64,000 bases of DNA from Mycobacterium lepraemurium (GCA_002291465.1 CP021238.1:2976001-3040000); one strand, 5' to 3'. Positions 20,314-30,895 are shown, counted from the stretch's first letter. Notes: generated from the letters alone by a model not told the origin. Made by a program: numbers and translations.

Positions 20314-20871
20314 CTACCAGGTGCTGGTGCGCAGAATGATCTCGGCGGCCAGTTGCGCCGTCGACTCCTGCACGGTGCGCCGCCCCAGGTGCACCACCCG
20401 GTAGTCGGCGTAGACGTACTGCTGGCTGGCTTGGGCCACCGCCCGGGCGGCCGGTGAGCTGACCAACACGGTGGTGCCGATCTCCACCGGGGGGCAGTGC
20501 CCGTCGCGGATGGCGCCGTCGCGGTCGGCGGCCCGCGGGTGCCCGCGGTCGATCACCACCAGGCCGACGAACCGGCCCAGCCGGGTTGCCGTCAGTTCCC
20601 AGGCGAGTTCGCCGCCGGCGCGGTCACCCATCACGACGGCCCAGCCGATGCCCAGCACGTCGAGGATGCCGGTCACCAATTTGGGGGTAAGCCGCGGATC
20701 GAAGCCGATCACCACCGTGCGCAGCGACGCGGTGTGCAGCCGTTCGCAGACCGCGTCGTAGGCCGCGGGCGCGCGATCCTCGTCACCGAGGATGACGACG
20801 ACGCCGTTCTCCGGACCGGCCACAACGACCGGGACACCGAACCCGTCCAGGGTGGTCATCATCGAGGACAC
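20314..20871 (-). CDS. alpha/beta-hydrolase-fold protein lacking the catalytic serine
   Basis: A 185-residue protein not found at this place in M. tuberculosis. The pattern VVVAGPENGVVVILGDEDRA, a helix, TVVIGFDPRL and WAVVMGDRAGGELAWEL then FVGLVVIDRGHP looks like the core of an alpha/beta hydrolase. In the nucleophile elbow GxSxG the sequence is GDRAG, with arginine at the nucleophile position. It is also shorter than typical members. It is either a non-enzymatic member or a degenerate one. It lies 12 bases upstream of glnA4 and could have been the first gene of that unit. Confidence 0.6.
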   Translation of the reverse strand: MSSMMTTLDGFGVPVVVAGPENGVVVILGDEDRAPAAYDAVCERLHTASLRTVVIGFDPRLTPKLVTGILDVLGIGWAVVMGDRAGGELAWELTATRLGRFVGLVVIDRGHPRAADRDGAIRDGHCPPVEIGTTVLVSSPAARAVAQASQQYVYADYRVVHLGRRTVQESTAQLAAEIILRTSTW

Positions 20872-20991
20872 CCAAGCACGCTACAGCCAAACGGCCTGTG
20901 TGCGCGACGCTTCTCGAGCATCCGATACGCGGGCGCGGATTTTTGACCGCGCCGTCAACAACAGCGTTCACCGTCGAGGTGCGCGAATTCC

Positions 20992-22477
20992 CTACCGGCA
21001 CAACCGAGTTGCCGGCCGCGGCGGCAGACCATCCAGCAGCCCGAGCACGGCGTCGACGTCGAGGTGGGCCGCCAGCAGGTCGGCGGCCAGATCGAGTTGG
21101 GCGGCGCACCGCGCGGCGACGTCGGTGTCGCCGGGCACGAAGCGCCGGCCGGCCGCGTCGGCGACCCGGACGAGCCAGGCGCGCCGGAAGTCGTCGTTGT
21201 CGAGCAGGCCGTGCCAGTGCGTCGCGAACACCGCGACGCGCACCAGACCCTGCGGCTCGGCATCCGAGTCGAACCAGCTATGCTCGGCGCAGCGGGAGAC
21301 CCGCCCGTGGTGGATCTCGTAGCCGGCCAGCGGCCGCTGCCAGCGGCGCAACGTCTTGGCGGGATGAAAGGCGATGTCGGCGTCTAGCAGACCCAGCCCG
21401 GCCACCTCGCCGGCGCCGGATTCCACCCAGTCCTCGATGCGCCAGCACAGCATCTGAAATCCCCCGCAGATGCCCAACACCGGCCTGCCGGCGGCGGCGT
21501 GCGCGGTGATCGCGTCGGCCAGCCCGCACTCGCGCAACCAGGACAGGTCGGCGACGGTGGCCTTGCTGCCCGGGATGACGACCAGGTCAGCGTCGGCGAC
21601 GTCGGACGGTTCGCTGACCCAGCGCACCAGCACCCCGGGTTCGCAGGCCAGCGCCTCGACGTCGGTGGAGTTGGAGATCCGGGGGCAGCCGGACGACGGC
21701 CACCCGCAGCCAGTCGTCGCCCAGCGGCGGGGCGGGCGTGCCGACGACGCGGTGCGCCAGCACCGACAGCGAGTCCTCGGCGTCCAGCCACAGCCCGTCG
21801 GCGTACGGCAGCACACCGTAGGTGGGCCGGCCCGTGATGTCGTGCAGGCGGCGCAATCCGGGCTGCAGCAGCGCGGGGTCGCCGCGGAATTTGTTGACGA
21901 CGAAACCGGCGATCAGCGCCTGGTCTTGCGGATCGAGTACCGCGACCGTGCCGAACAGATGCGCCAGCAGACCGCCGCGGTTGATGTCGCCGACCAGGAT
22001 CACCGCGAGATCGGCGGCCCTGGCCAGGCCCATGTTGGCCAGATCCTTTGCACGCAGGTTGATTTCGGTCGGATATCCCGCCTCCTAGCAGATCACTGCG
22101 TCGAATTCGTCACGCAGGCAAGACAATTAGTTCAGGACGAGGGCGGCGATCCGGTTGCGGTGCTGCACATAGCTTGTCGCGGTGACCGATTCTGCCACCT
22201 GGCCCTTGACCACCATCTGCGAGGTGCGGTCGCTGCCAGGTTTGAGCAGAATCGGGTTGAACCGCACGCTGGGTTCCAGACCCGCCGCGCGGGCCTGAAT
22301 CGACTGGGCGCGACCGATTTCCCCGCCCTCGACGGTGACCGCCGAGTTGTTGGACATGTTCTGCTCCTTGAACGGCGCCGCCCGCACGCCGCGGCGGGCC
22401 AGCAACCGGCACAGGCCGGCCACCACCGACTTCTCGGCGTCGGAGCTGGTGCCGGCGACCAGCAGGGCTCCGCTCAC
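20992..22477 (-). pseudogene. cobQ: cobyric acid synthase CobQ, heavily degraded
   Basis: CobQ amidates four side chains of adenosyl-cobyrinic acid a,c-diamide. From GTG 22477 the frame shows [18 protein letters not shown], in which the P-loop glycine before KS is glutamate, then [20 protein letters not shown]. In the same frame there is a TAA at 22127-22129 (after ALVLN) and a TAG at 22085-22087 where CEGAGSP is expected (it reads C, stop, EAGYP). The frame then continues as [22 protein letters not shown] further shift near 21680 (five Gs for four) leads to [11 protein letters not shown], the amidotransferase GICGGFQML and the end at 20992. Two stops, a ruined P-loop and a shift make this an old pseudogene. 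Confidence 0.9.
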
Positions 22478-22481
22478 CGGC

Positions 22482-23339
22482 TCACGGCAGCGTCAGGATT
22501 TCCACGCCGGTGTCGGTGACCAGCAGGGTGTGTTCGAACTGGGCGGTCCACTTGCGGTCCTTGGTGACCACCGTCCAGCCGTCGTCCCAGATCTCGTAGT
22601 CCAGGCCGCCGAGGTTGATCATCGGTTCGATGGTGAACGTCATGCCCGGCTGCATGATGGTCAACACCGACGGCTGGTCGTAGTGCAAGACGACCAGTCC
22701 GTTGTGGAAGGTGGTGCCGATACCGTGCCCGGTGAAGTCGCGAACGACGTTGTAGCCGAACCGATTTGCATACGATTCGATGACGCGGCCGATGACCGAC
22801 AGGGCGCGGCCGGGCTTGACGGCGTTGATGGCGCGCATGGTCGCCTCCCGGGTGCGCTCGACGAGCAGCCGGTGCTCCTCGGCGACGTCGCCGGCCAGGA
22901 AGGTGGCGTTGGTGTCGCCGTGCACGCCGTCGATGTAGGCGGTGACGTCGATGTTGACGATGTCGCCGTTCTCGATCACCGTCGAGTCCGGGATGCCGTG
23001 GCAGATCACCTCGTTCAGCGACGTGCAGCACGACTTCGGATAGCCCTTGTAGCCCAGCGTGGACGGGTAGGCGCCGTGGTCGATCATGTACTCGTGGGCG
23101 ATCCGGTCCAGTTCGTCGGTGGTCACCCCGGGCGCGACGGCCTTGCCCGCCTCCACCAGCGCGCCGGCCGCGATCCGCCCGGCGACCCGCATCTTCTCGA
23201 TCACCTCGGGGGTTTGCACCCACGGCTCGCTGCCCTCCCGGGCGGTGGGCTTACCCACGTATTCCGGGCGCGGAATGCGGGCGGGCACCGGCAGGGTCGG
23301 CGACAACTCTCCGGGGGACAGCACGGTGCGAGCGGGCAT
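22482..23339 (-). CDS. mapB: methionine aminopeptidase MapB (type I)
   Basis: The product from ATG 23339 is 285 residues, the same length as tuberculosis MapB (Rv2861c). It removes the N-terminal methionine from new proteins. The five metal ligands are in place: the two aspartates in [19 protein letters not shown], histidine in [12 protein letters not shown], and glutamates in TIEPMINLG and FEHTLLVTD. The N-terminal extension with PxxP-like sequence is as in other mycobacterial MapB. It ends 4 bases before the cobQ start. Intact, as expected for a housekeeping gene. Confidence 0.94.
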   Translation of the reverse strand: MPARTVLSPGELSPTLPVPARIPRPEYVGKPTAREGSEPWVQTPEVIEKMRVAGRIAAGALVEAGKAVAPGVTTDELDRIAHEYMIDHGAYPSTLGYKGYPKSCCTSLNEVICHGIPDSTVIENGDIVNIDVTAYIDGVHGDTNATFLAGDVAEEHRLLVERTREATMRAINAVKPGRALSVIGRVIESYANRFGYNVVRDFTGHGIGTTFHNGLVVLHYDQPSVLTIMQPGMTFTIEPMINLGGLDYEIWDDGWTVVTKDRKWTAQFEHTLLVTDTGVEILTLP

Positions 23340-23370
23340 GGTAGCTAGCATAACCGCGCCCCGAACGGGG

Positions 23371-23959
23371 TCAGCTGCTCAACCGCCGGCGCAGCAGCGA
23401 GCGGCGGGTTCCCCGGATGACCACCGAGCCGCACACCACCCGCCCGGTCAGCACGACGTGCGGGCGGCCCTCACCGGGCACGTCCTTGCGGCGGTCGACG
23501 GCGCTGCCCACATACACCTCGACGTCGTCGATGGAGGCGCTGGCGCCGTCGGGCAACCGGATCTGCACCGAGCCGAAGCGCATGTCCAGCTCGATCACCA
23601 CCACCGGGCCGGCGAACCGGGCGCGGGTGAGGTCGAATTCCACCGAGCCCAGCCGGCGCACCAGCGCCAGCCGGGTGGGCACCGCCCACCCGCCGTGCCG
23701 CTTGAGCGAACCCGCCCAGCCGCGCAGTTCCACCTGGTCGGCCGCGGAGGTGACGATGGCGCCCGGCCCGGGCAGGTCGCCGACCAGGCCGTCCAGCTCG
23801 CCGCGGGTGCGCGCATAGGAGACCTGCGGCGAGCGCCTGCTCGAACTCGTCGATGTCGATCAGCCCCAGCGCGACCGCGTTGTGCAGCCGGCGCATGGTG
23901 CCGTTGCGGTCAGCGTCGGAGACCCGTAGCGCGACCATCTCTTCCCCGGACTCGCCCAC
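23371..23959 (-). pseudogene. DUF1707 protein (Rv2862c type), frameshifted
   Basis: The first frame from about 23959 (or 23935) has the DUF1707 start ALRVSDADRNGTMRRLHNAV and GLIDIDEFEQ. Near base 23832 an extra G (GAGCAGG then CGCTCG) moves the rest to another frame: RSPQVSYARTRGELDGLVGD, then LTRARFAGPVVVIELDMRFG and the C-terminal VLTGRVVCGSVVIRGTRR. Full length would be about 195 residues. The domain resembles those in small membrane or regulatory proteins of actinobacteria; function unknown. Confidence 0.78.
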
Positions 23960-24004
23960 GCTTGCAATTTACCGCTGCACACGCCTTGTGAGCGGGCGTG
24001 TTCG

Positions 24005-25822
24005 TCAGGCCAGAAAGTCCGGCGGCAGCGACTCGAACATCACCTTGGTCATCCGGACCGCGTATTCCGAGCTGCCGCCCCCGACGATCAGCGCTGCGAA
24101 GGCCAGGTCGCCGCGGTAGCCGGCGAACCACGAGTGCGACCCGCCGGGGAACTCGGCCTCACCGGTCTTGCCGTACACCGCGCCGCAGCCGGCGATCTCC
24201 TTGGCGGTCCCGTTGGTGACCACCAGCCGCATCATCGGCCGCAGCGCGTCGACCATCTTCGGGCTGATCGGGGTGGTGTCGCCCTGGACCGCGGTCTGCC
24301 GGCCCACGATCAGCTGCGGCACCGGCGTCTTGCCGGCGGCCACCGTCGCGGCCACCAGCGCCATGCCGAACGGACTGGCCAGCACCTTGCCCTGGCCGAA
24401 GCCGTCCTCGGTGCGCTCGGCCAGGTCCACGGTCGGCGGCACCGAGCCGGTGACCGTGGTGATGCCGTCGATCTGGTAGTCCAGGCCGATGCCGTACCGG
24501 GTAGCCGCCTGAGTCAGGCCGCGCGGCGGCATCTTGCTGCTGAGCTCGGCGAAGGTGGTGTTGCAGGAGCTGGCGAACGCCCACGACATCGGCACCACGC
24601 CCAGGTCGAAGCCGCCGTAGTTGGGGATGGTGCGATGCCCGATGTCGAGATGGCCGGGGCAGCCCAGCATGGTGTTGGGGGTGGCCATGTCGCGGTCGAC
24701 GGCCGCGCCGGCGGTGATCATCTTGAACGTCGACCCGGGCGGGAAGAGCCCGTTGGTGGCCGGCAGGCCGTCGGCGTCGGCGCCGCCGTTCTGCGCGATC
24801 GCCAGGATCTCCCCGGTCGACGGCTTGATCACCACGATCATCGCCTTGCCGCCGCGGGTGTCCACCGCGTGCTGGGCCGCGTTCTGCACCGCCCGGTCGA
24901 TGGTGAGCGACACCGACGGCGCCGGCGACCCCTCCACCTCGTGCAGCACCTCCACCTCGACACCGTTCTGGTTGACGCTGACCACCCGCCAGCCCGCCTG
25001 GCCGTCAAGCTGGTCGATCACGGCCTTCTTCACCGCGGCGACGACGGCCGGCGCGAAATGCGGGTCGGTGGACAGCATTTCGGGCTGCGGGGTGACCACG
25101 ATGCCGGGCAGCCGACCGATGGCCGGGAAGACCTTGTCGTTGTCGTCGGGGTGCAGCGTGACCAGGTCCACCGGCTGGGTCGACGAGCTGGCCTGCTCGG
25201 CGAGCAGCTGCGGGTCGGCGAGCGCGCCGTTGAACGGGCGCAGCACGTCGACCACCGCGTGCGCGGTGCCGAACAGCGCGGCGCCGTTGCCGGCCTGGGT
25301 GGCGTCCAGCGTGTAGTGGTACAGGTAGCCCGGCACCAGCACGTCGCTGCCGCCGAGTTCGTTGACCGAGGCGCGGCGCGGCCGGTCCGCGCGCAACGCG
25401 AAGGTCTGGTGCTCGCCGAGCTTCGCGTGCAGCGCGGTGGTGGTCCAGCGCACCTCCCAGCGGCCCTCGTCGCGCGCCATCTTCAGCTGGCCGTCGTAGG
25501 TCCAGGTGCGGTTCTTGGGCAGGTGCCAGGTGAAGCGATAGCCGACCGTGCCGGTGTCCTCGGCGTACTTGGCGTTGAGGATCTGCGCGTCCAGGTGGCT
25601 GGCCTGCAGACCCGACCAGGCCGCGTTGAGGGCTTCGCGGGCCTCGTTGGGGTTGTCGCTGAGCTGGGCGGCCGTCGCGGTGTCGCCGACGGCCAGGGCG
25701 CGGAAGAACTTCTCCGCGGCCGGTCCGGGCCCGTCGGGCCGCGGTGTGCATCCGGACAGGGCGATCACCGCGACCAGCAGCAAGCCTGAGGCGGATGTGG
25801 CCACTGTTCTTGTAGCTACCAT
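24005..25822 (-). CDS. penicillin-binding lipoprotein, class B-like transpeptidase (Rv2864c type)
   Basis: From ATG 25822 the product is 605 residues with a lipoprotein signal (hydrophobic GLLLVAVIALSGC, lipobox cysteine at residue 25). An NTF2-like MecA_N domain follows, then a PBP dimerisation domain and the transpeptidase. The three active-site motifs are all present: PGSTFKM (SxxK), SSCN (SxN) and YGKTGEAE (KTG). It should crosslink peptidoglycan at the outer face of the membrane and be anchored by its lipid. The toxin-antitoxin genes that flank the tuberculosis homologue are absent here. The frame is intact and full length. Confidence 0.92.
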   Translation of the reverse strand: MVATRTVATSASGLLLVAVIALSGCTPRPDGPGPAAEKFFRALAVGDTATAAQLSDNPNEAREALNAAWSGLQASHLDAQILNAKYAEDTGTVGYRFTWHLPKNRTWTYDGQLKMARDEGRWEVRWTTTALHAKLGEHQTFALRADRPRRASVNELGGSDVLVPGYLYHYTLDATQAGNGAALFGTAHAVVDVLRPFNGALADPQLLAEQASSSTQPVDLVTLHPDDNDKVFPAIGRLPGIVVTPQPEMLSTDPHFAPAVVAAVKKAVIDQLDGQAGWRVVSVNQNGVEVEVLHEVEGSPAPSVSLTIDRAVQNAAQHAVDTRGGKAMIVVIKPSTGEILAIAQNGGADADGLPATNGLFPPGSTFKMITAGAAVDRDMATPNTMLGCPGHLDIGHRTIPNYGGFDLGVVPMSWAFASSCNTTFAELSSKMPPRGLTQAATRYGIGLDYQIDGITTVTGSVPPTVDLAERTEDGFGQGKVLASPFGMALVAATVAAGKTPVPQLIVGRQTAVQGDTTPISPKMVDALRPMMRLVVTNGTAKEIAGCGAVYGKTGEAEFPGGSHSWFAGYRGDLAFAALIVGGGSSEYAVRMTKVMFESLPPDFLA

Positions 25823-25950
25823 CGGTGCTGATGTTAAGAACTGCGGCCTGAACAGCGGCGTCGACACACCGAGACCGGATCGTGATGTGCGGATTGCGGA
25901 CTACCTCGTCCGCCGAGCGTCACGCCAGCGTGACTTCGGCCCAGGATCCA

Positions 25951-26805
25951 TTAGTCGAGCAGGACCGTGGCGAAGGTGCCGATCTCGGCGAAGCCGACCC
26001 GCGCGTAGGCGGCGCGCGCGACGGTGTTGAAGTCGTTGACGTAGAGGCTGGCGGTGCGCCCGCTGCCGACGATCACCGCGGCGACCGTCGCGGTGCCGGC
26101 GGTGCCCAGCCCCAGGCCGCGCCACTCCGGATGCACCCACACCCCCTGGATCTGGCCCACCCCCGGCGACTGCGAGCCGACCTCGGCCTTGAACACCACC
26201 TGCCCGTGCTCGAACCGCGCCCAGGCGCGCCCGGCGGTGATCAGGCTGGCCACCCGCCGGCGGTAGCCGCGGCCGCCGTCGCCGATGCGCGGATCCACGC
26301 CGACCTCGCCGATGAACATGTCGACGGCGGCCACCAGGTAGGCGTCCAGCTCCTCGGGCCGGACCTGGCGCACCGCGGTGTCGATGTCGCAGCTGGGATA
26401 GCTGGACAGCGCCAGCAGCGGCTGGCGGTCCCGCACGTCACGGGCCGGGCCCCAGGCCGCTTCCAGCCGCTCCCACATAGGCATCACCAGGTCGGCGCGA
26501 CCCACCAGCGACGAGCAGCGCCGCGCCTCGCGCATGGCCTCGTCGGCGAACGCGGTCAAATCGCCCGGCGCGCCGCGCAGCGGGATCAGGTTGGCGCCGG
26601 CGAAGCACAGCGACTCGTCGGCGCCGCGCAGCGTCCACAGTTCGCCGCCGATCGCGTTGGGGTCGATGCCGTGGTCGGCCACCCGAGCCGCCACCATGCA
26701 CGAGGCGACCGGATCGTCGTCGAGCACCCGCCACACCGCGGCCGCGTCGCGCACCACGGACACCCGTCGCTCGCCGACAAGGCGGAACAGGGGTGGAGCC
26801 GACAT
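25951..26805 (-). CDS. GNAT family N-acetyltransferase (Rv2867c type)
   Basis: A 284-residue protein of the same length as Rv2867c. The N-terminal half is a degenerate GNAT-like domain (PPLFRLVGERRVSVVRDAAA), and the C-terminal half carries the acetyl-CoA motif GVWVHPEWRGLGLGTAGTA and the closing NDFNTVARAAYARVGFAEIG. Substrate unknown. It sits directly downstream of ispG on the same strand with about 50 bases between, as in other mycobacteria, so it is probably part of the dxr-rip1-ispG transcript. Confidence 0.88.
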   Translation of the reverse strand: MSAPPLFRLVGERRVSVVRDAAAVWRVLDDDPVASCMVAARVADHGIDPNAIGGELWTLRGADESLCFAGANLIPLRGAPGDLTAFADEAMREARRCSSLVGRADLVMPMWERLEAAWGPARDVRDRQPLLALSSYPSCDIDTAVRQVRPEELDAYLVAAVDMFIGEVGVDPRIGDGGRGYRRRVASLITAGRAWARFEHGQVVFKAEVGSQSPGVGQIQGVWVHPEWRGLGLGTAGTATVAAVIVGSGRTASLYVNDFNTVARAAYARVGFAEIGTFATVLLD

Positions 26806-26853
26806 GCTGCGAACTCTCTGTGCTGCGAACTCGTGGACCGACGCTGGCCCGTA

Positions 26854-28020
26854 TCAGCTTACGGTGACAACCGGTGAACCGCTGGATGCTGCCTCCGGCC
26901 CGCCCTCACTGTTCATCTGCGCGGCGATGCGCATGGCCTCTTCGATCAGCGTCTCCACGATCTGGGATTCGGGCACCGTCTTGATCACCTTGCCGCGAAC
27001 GAAGATCTGCCCCTTGCCATTTCCCGACGCGACGCCCAGGTCGGCCTCGCGGGCCTCGCCCGGCCCGTTGACCACGCAGCCCATCACCGCGACCCGCAGC
27101 GGCACGTCCAAGCCGTCCAGGCCGGCGCTGACCTCGTTGGCCAGCGTGTAGACGTCGACCTGGGCGCGCCCGCACGACGGGCAGGACACGATCTCGAGCG
27201 AACGCGGCCGCAGGTTCAGCGACTCGAGGATCTGGATGCCGACCTTGACCTCCTCGACCGGCGGCGCCGACAGCGACACCCGGATGGTGTCGCCGGTGCC
27301 GCGCGACAACAGCGCACCGAACGCGACCGCGGACTTGATGGTGCCCTGAAAGGCCGGCCCGGCCTCGGTGACGCCCAGGTGCAGCGGGTAGTCGCACTGC
27401 TCGACGAGTTGCTCGTAGGCGGCGACCATCACCACGGGATCGTTGTGCTTGACGCTGATCTTGATGTCGCCGAAGCCGTGCTCCTCGAACAGCGAGGCCT
27501 CCCACAGCGCGGACTCGACCAGCGCCTCGGGGGTGGCCTTGCCGTACTTGGCCATGAACCGCTTGTCCAGCGAGCCCGCGTTGACGCCGATGCGGATGGG
27601 AATGCCCGCTGCCACAGCGGCTTTGGCGACCTCGCCCACCCGGCCGTCGAATTCCTTGATGTTGCCGGGGTTCACCCGCACCGCGGCGCAGCCGGCGTCG
27701 ATGGCCGCGAAGATGTACTTGGGCTGGAAGTGGATGTCGGCGATCACCGGGATCTGGCTGTGCCGGGCGATCTCGGCCAGCGCGTCAGCGTCCTCCTGGC
27801 GCGGGCAGGCCACCCGGACGATGTCGCAGCCGGCCGCGGTCAGCTCGGCGATTTGCTGCAGCGTCGAGTTCACGTCGTGGGTCTTGGTGGTGCACATCGA
27901 CTGCACCGAGATCGGATAGTCGCTGCCGACCCCGACGTCGCGCACCATCAGTTGGCGCGTGCGGCGCCGGGGCGCAAGCGTGGGCGCCGGGGTCTGCGGC
28001 ATGCCCAGGCCTGTAGTCAC
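26854..28020 (-). CDS. ispG: 4-hydroxy-3-methylbut-2-en-1-yl diphosphate synthase IspG (GcpE)
   Basis: A 388-residue iron-sulfur enzyme of the MEP isoprenoid pathway, converting MEcPP to HMBPP. The start is GTG 28020 with AAGGAA upstream. Landmarks: [37 protein letters not shown] and NPGNIKEFD. The three 4Fe-4S cysteines lie in SCPSCGR and [10 protein letters not shown]. It follows rip1 and dxr, giving two MEP-pathway genes in one unit. The open frame extends far upstream through rip1, but the homology and the ribosome binding site fix this start. Confidence 0.95.
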   Translation of the reverse strand: MTTGLGMPQTPAPTLAPRRRTRQLMVRDVGVGSDYPISVQSMCTTKTHDVNSTLQQIAELTAAGCDIVRVACPRQEDADALAEIARHSQIPVIADIHFQPKYIFAAIDAGCAAVRVNPGNIKEFDGRVGEVAKAAVAAGIPIRIGVNAGSLDKRFMAKYGKATPEALVESALWEASLFEEHGFGDIKISVKHNDPVVMVAAYEQLVEQCDYPLHLGVTEAGPAFQGTIKSAVAFGALLSRGTGDTIRVSLSAPPVEEVKVGIQILESLNLRPRSLEIVSCPSCGRAQVDVYTLANEVSAGLDGLDVPLRVAVMGCVVNGPGEAREADLGVASGNGKGQIFVRGKVIKTVPESQIVETLIEEAMRIAAQMNSEGGPEAASSGSPVVTVS

Positions 28021-28052
28021 GTTCGTTCCTTCACGTCGATTACCGGAGTCGA

Positions 28053-29276
28053 TTACTGGAAGAGCCTGATCGGGTTGACCAGGTCCGCGGTCACCGTCAG
28101 CAACATGTAGCCCACCACGAACACCAGCACGACGTAGGTCGCCGGCATGAGTTTGAGGTAGTTCACCGGAGGCGCGGCGACCATGCCGCGGGCCGACCGG
28201 ATCAGGTTGCGGACCTTCTCGAACACCGCGATGGCGATGTGCCCGCCGTCGAAGGGCAGCAGCGGCACCAGGTTGATCGCACCCAGGATGAGGTTCAGCT
28301 GGGCCAAAAAGAACCAGAACGCCACCCACAGCCCGTGGTCGACGGTGTCGCCGCCGATGATGCTGGCCCCGACCACGCTCATCGGGGTCTGCGGGTCGCG
28401 CTGGCCACCGCCGATGGCGTGCACCAGCGCCCCCACCTTGGTGGGGATGGTGACCAGCGCCTTGCCCACCTCGACGGTCAGGTCGCCGGCGAACACCACG
28501 CTGGCCGGGATCGCGGAGAACACGCCGTAGTGGGCGGGCGCGACCTTGACCGCGCCGACGCCGATGGCGCCGACGGTCGAGGGTTGCGGCGGGGCGCCCT
28601 GCGGGCCGGGCCCGCCGCTCAGGTAGCGCTGGGTGGGTGTGACGTCGACGCAGGCGGTGATGGCGGTGCCGTCCCGATCGACGACGATCGGGACGTTGCC
28701 GTGCACCTTGCGGATGGCGGCGGCCATGTCGTCGAACGTCGACACTGGGGTGTCGCCCACCTTGACGATGACGTCGCCGGGGCGGATCCCGGCCAGCGCC
28801 GCCGGACCGGGACCGGTGCAGTCGGCGAGCTTGCCCGGCGCCACTTCCGGTGCCACACAAGCGGTTTCGCCGACGATCGCCTTGGTCGGGGGGTGCAGGT
28901 TGGGCAGTCCCCAGATCAGGGCGATGACGTAGAGCAACACCAGGCAGATGACGAAGTTCGCGCCGGGACCGGCGAACAGCACCGCGACCCGCTTCCAGGT
29001 GGCCTGCTTGAACATGGCCCGGTCGGATTCGTCGGGCGCCAGCTCCTCCACCGAAGTCATCCCGGCGATGTCGCCGAAACCGCCCAGCGGGGCGGCTTTG
29101 AGGCCGTATTCGGTCTCGCCGCGCCGCGTCGACCACAGCGTGGGGCCGAAGCCGACGAAATAGCGGCGCACCTTCATGCCGGTGGCGCGGGCCACCCACA
29201 TGTGCCCGCACTCGTGCAGGGCCACCGAGATCAGGATGGCCAGTGCGAACAGCACAATGCCGATGACGAACATCAT
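28053..29276 (-). CDS. rip1: site-2 intramembrane zinc metalloprotease Rip1
   Basis: From ATG 29276 the product is about 407 residues, matching Rip1 (Rv2869c). The first membrane helix carries the zinc motif HECGH at residues 21-25. A PDZ domain follows ([20 protein letters not shown]), and the third zinc ligand is in [11 protein letters not shown]. Rip1 cuts anti-sigma factors (RsmA, RskA, RslA types) inside the membrane and controls envelope and virulence regulons in the tuberculosis bacillus. Located between dxr and ispG with short spacers. Intact. Confidence 0.95.
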   Translation of the reverse strand: MMFVIGIVLFALAILISVALHECGHMWVARATGMKVRRYFVGFGPTLWSTRRGETEYGLKAAPLGGFGDIAGMTSVEELAPDESDRAMFKQATWKRVAVLFAGPGANFVICLVLLYVIALIWGLPNLHPPTKAIVGETACVAPEVAPGKLADCTGPGPAALAGIRPGDVIVKVGDTPVSTFDDMAAAIRKVHGNVPIVVDRDGTAITACVDVTPTQRYLSGGPGPQGAPPQPSTVGAIGVGAVKVAPAHYGVFSAIPASVVFAGDLTVEVGKALVTIPTKVGALVHAIGGGQRDPQTPMSVVGASIIGGDTVDHGLWVAFWFFLAQLNLILGAINLVPLLPFDGGHIAIAVFEKVRNLIRSARGMVAAPPVNYLKLMPATYVVLVFVVGYMLLTVTADLVNPIRLFQ

Positions 29277-29295
29277 TAGGCTCCGAGGACCTTTC

Positions 29296-30519
29296 TCACA
29301 CCACTCCGGGGGTTTTCGCTGACGCCGTGGCGGGCCGTGCCTGTGCGACGGCACGCTGCGCCCGCTGCCGTGCCCAGCGCTGCGCGTCTAGTACGTCATC
29401 CACGTTAGCGGGTGTTTCGCTGAATTTGGGCGCCCATTGGTCGGCGGCGTGCAGCACGTCGGCGATGGTTTCGACGATGGTGCCGAAGGAGACCCGTCCG
29501 GCCAGGAACGCCGCGGCCGCCTCCTCGTTGGCGGCGTTGTAGATCGCGGTCATGCAGCCGCCGGCCCGCCCGGCGTGGCGGGCCAGCTCGACGGCGGGGA
29601 AGACCTCGTTGTCCAGCGGCTCGAATTCCCAGCTCGACACGGTGGAGAAGTCACAGCAGGCGGCCGCCCCGGGCACCCTGTGCGGCCAGCCCAGGGCCAG
29701 CGAGATCGGCAACCGCATGTCCGGCGGACTGGCCTGGGCCAGGGTGGAGCCGTCGACGAAGGTGACCATCGAATGAACGATCGACTGCGGGTGCACGACC
29801 ACCTCGATGCGGTCATACGGGATGCCGAACAGCAAATGGGTTTCGATGAGCTCCAGGCCCTTGTTGACCAGCGACGCCGAGTTCAGCGTGTTCATCGGCC
29901 CCATCGACCAGGTCGGGTGGGCACCCACCTGCTCAGGCGCGACGTGCTCGAGCTCCTCGGCCGTCCAGCCGCGGAGCGGGCCGCCGGAGGCGGTCAGCAC
30001 CAGCTTGGCGACCTCGTCGCCGGTGCCGCCGCGCAGGCACTGGGCCAGCGCGGAATGCTCGGAGTCCACCGGCACGATCTGCCCGGGCGCGGCAGCCGCG
30101 AGCACCAGCGGCCCACCGGCGATCAGCGACTCCTTGTTGGCCAGCGCCAGCCGGGCTCTCGACTCCAGCGCGGCCAGCGTCGGCCGCAGCCCCAGCGCCC
30201 CGACCAGCGCGTTGAGCACGACGTCGGCCTCGGTCTCCTCGACCAGCCGGGTCGCCGCCTCGGGCCCGCAGAACGGGATGTCGCCGGCCCGCCAGGCGGC
30301 GTGTTCGTCGGCGACGGCGACGTTGGTCACACCCGTCTCGGCCCGCTGCCGCAGCAGCGTGTCCAGGTTGGCGCCCCCGGCGGCCAGGCCGACGACCTCG
30401 AAGCGGTCCGGGTTGGCCGCGATCACCTGCAGCGCCTGGGTGCCGATCGAGCCGGTGCTGCCCAGCACCAGCACGCGCAGGCGGCCGCGCGGCTGCCCGT
30501 CGCTCGTCGGGTTGGTCAC
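29296..30519 (-). CDS. dxr: 1-deoxy-D-xylulose 5-phosphate reductoisomerase Dxr
   Basis: The enzyme converts DXP to MEP with NADPH, the first committed step of the MEP pathway. GTG 30519 gives 407 residues starting TNPTSDG, which agrees with known mycobacterial starts. Motifs: [16 protein letters not shown] (NADPH), [11 protein letters not shown], the metal site PVDSEHSAL and [11 protein letters not shown], and the substrate loop [17 protein letters not shown]. First gene of the dxr-rip1-ispG-GNAT run. Intact. Confidence 0.95.
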   Translation of the reverse strand: MTNPTSDGQPRGRLRVLVLGSTGSIGTQALQVIAANPDRFEVVGLAAGGANLDTLLRQRAETGVTNVAVADEHAAWRAGDIPFCGPEAATRLVEETEADVVLNALVGALGLRPTLAALESRARLALANKESLIAGGPLVLAAAAPGQIVPVDSEHSALAQCLRGGTGDEVAKLVLTASGGPLRGWTAEELEHVAPEQVGAHPTWSMGPMNTLNSASLVNKGLELIETHLLFGIPYDRIEVVVHPQSIVHSMVTFVDGSTLAQASPPDMRLPISLALGWPHRVPGAAACCDFSTVSSWEFEPLDNEVFPAVELARHAGRAGGCMTAIYNAANEEAAAAFLAGRVSFGTIVETIADVLHAADQWAPKFSETPANVDDVLDAQRWARQRAQRAVAQARPATASAKTPGVV

Positions 30520-30640
30520 CCATTCATTGTGCCGCCCGCCACCGGCGCGGGCCATGATGCGGCCGTGCCCCGCGAGCCCCGCCGGCCGCTGTGCCAGAAT
30601 CTGGGTTCGACAAGCCGATCCGATCCGAAGGGGATTCGCC

Positions 30641-30895
30641 GTGGCCAGTACCGAGGTCGAGCACTTCACCGGCGTCGACACTGTCGAGGTGCCGTCGGCG
30701 GCGTGGGGATGGAGCCGGATCAACCACCGGACCTAGCACGTCGTCGGCCTGATCATCTTCGGGCTGCTGCTGGCCATGCTGCGCGGCAACCACGTCGGCC
30801 ACATCGAGAACTGGTCTCTGATCGGGTTCGCGACGCTGGTCCTCGTGGTGTTGATCCGCGACCTGTGGGGCCGCCGTTGCGGCTGGATCCGGTAG
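30641..30895 (+). pseudogene. DUF2631 membrane protein (Rv2876 type) with in-frame TAG
   Basis: From GTG 30641 (after GAAGGGG) the frame reads [20 protein letters not shown] and [10 protein letters not shown], then TAG at 30734-30736. The same frame continues as HVVGLIIFGLLLAMLRGNH and ends at TAG 30893-30895 after GRRCGWIR. The homologue has a tryptophan at the stop, so TGG to TAG explains it. The two predicted membrane helices lie after the stop, so the short peptide made would have no membrane part. Too short to call functional. Confidence 0.78.

Noticed and set aside
23960..26850. Toxin-antitoxin genes (vapBC23, relFG) known at this place in M. tuberculosis
   Set aside because: Searched by eye around the PBP gene and the DUF1707 gene; no such genes are present.
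26854..29211. A 785-codon open frame covering ispG and the opposite reading of rip1
   Set aside because: Only the last 388 codons match IspG, which has its own GTG and ribosome binding site; the first part is Arg-rich shadow sequence of rip1.
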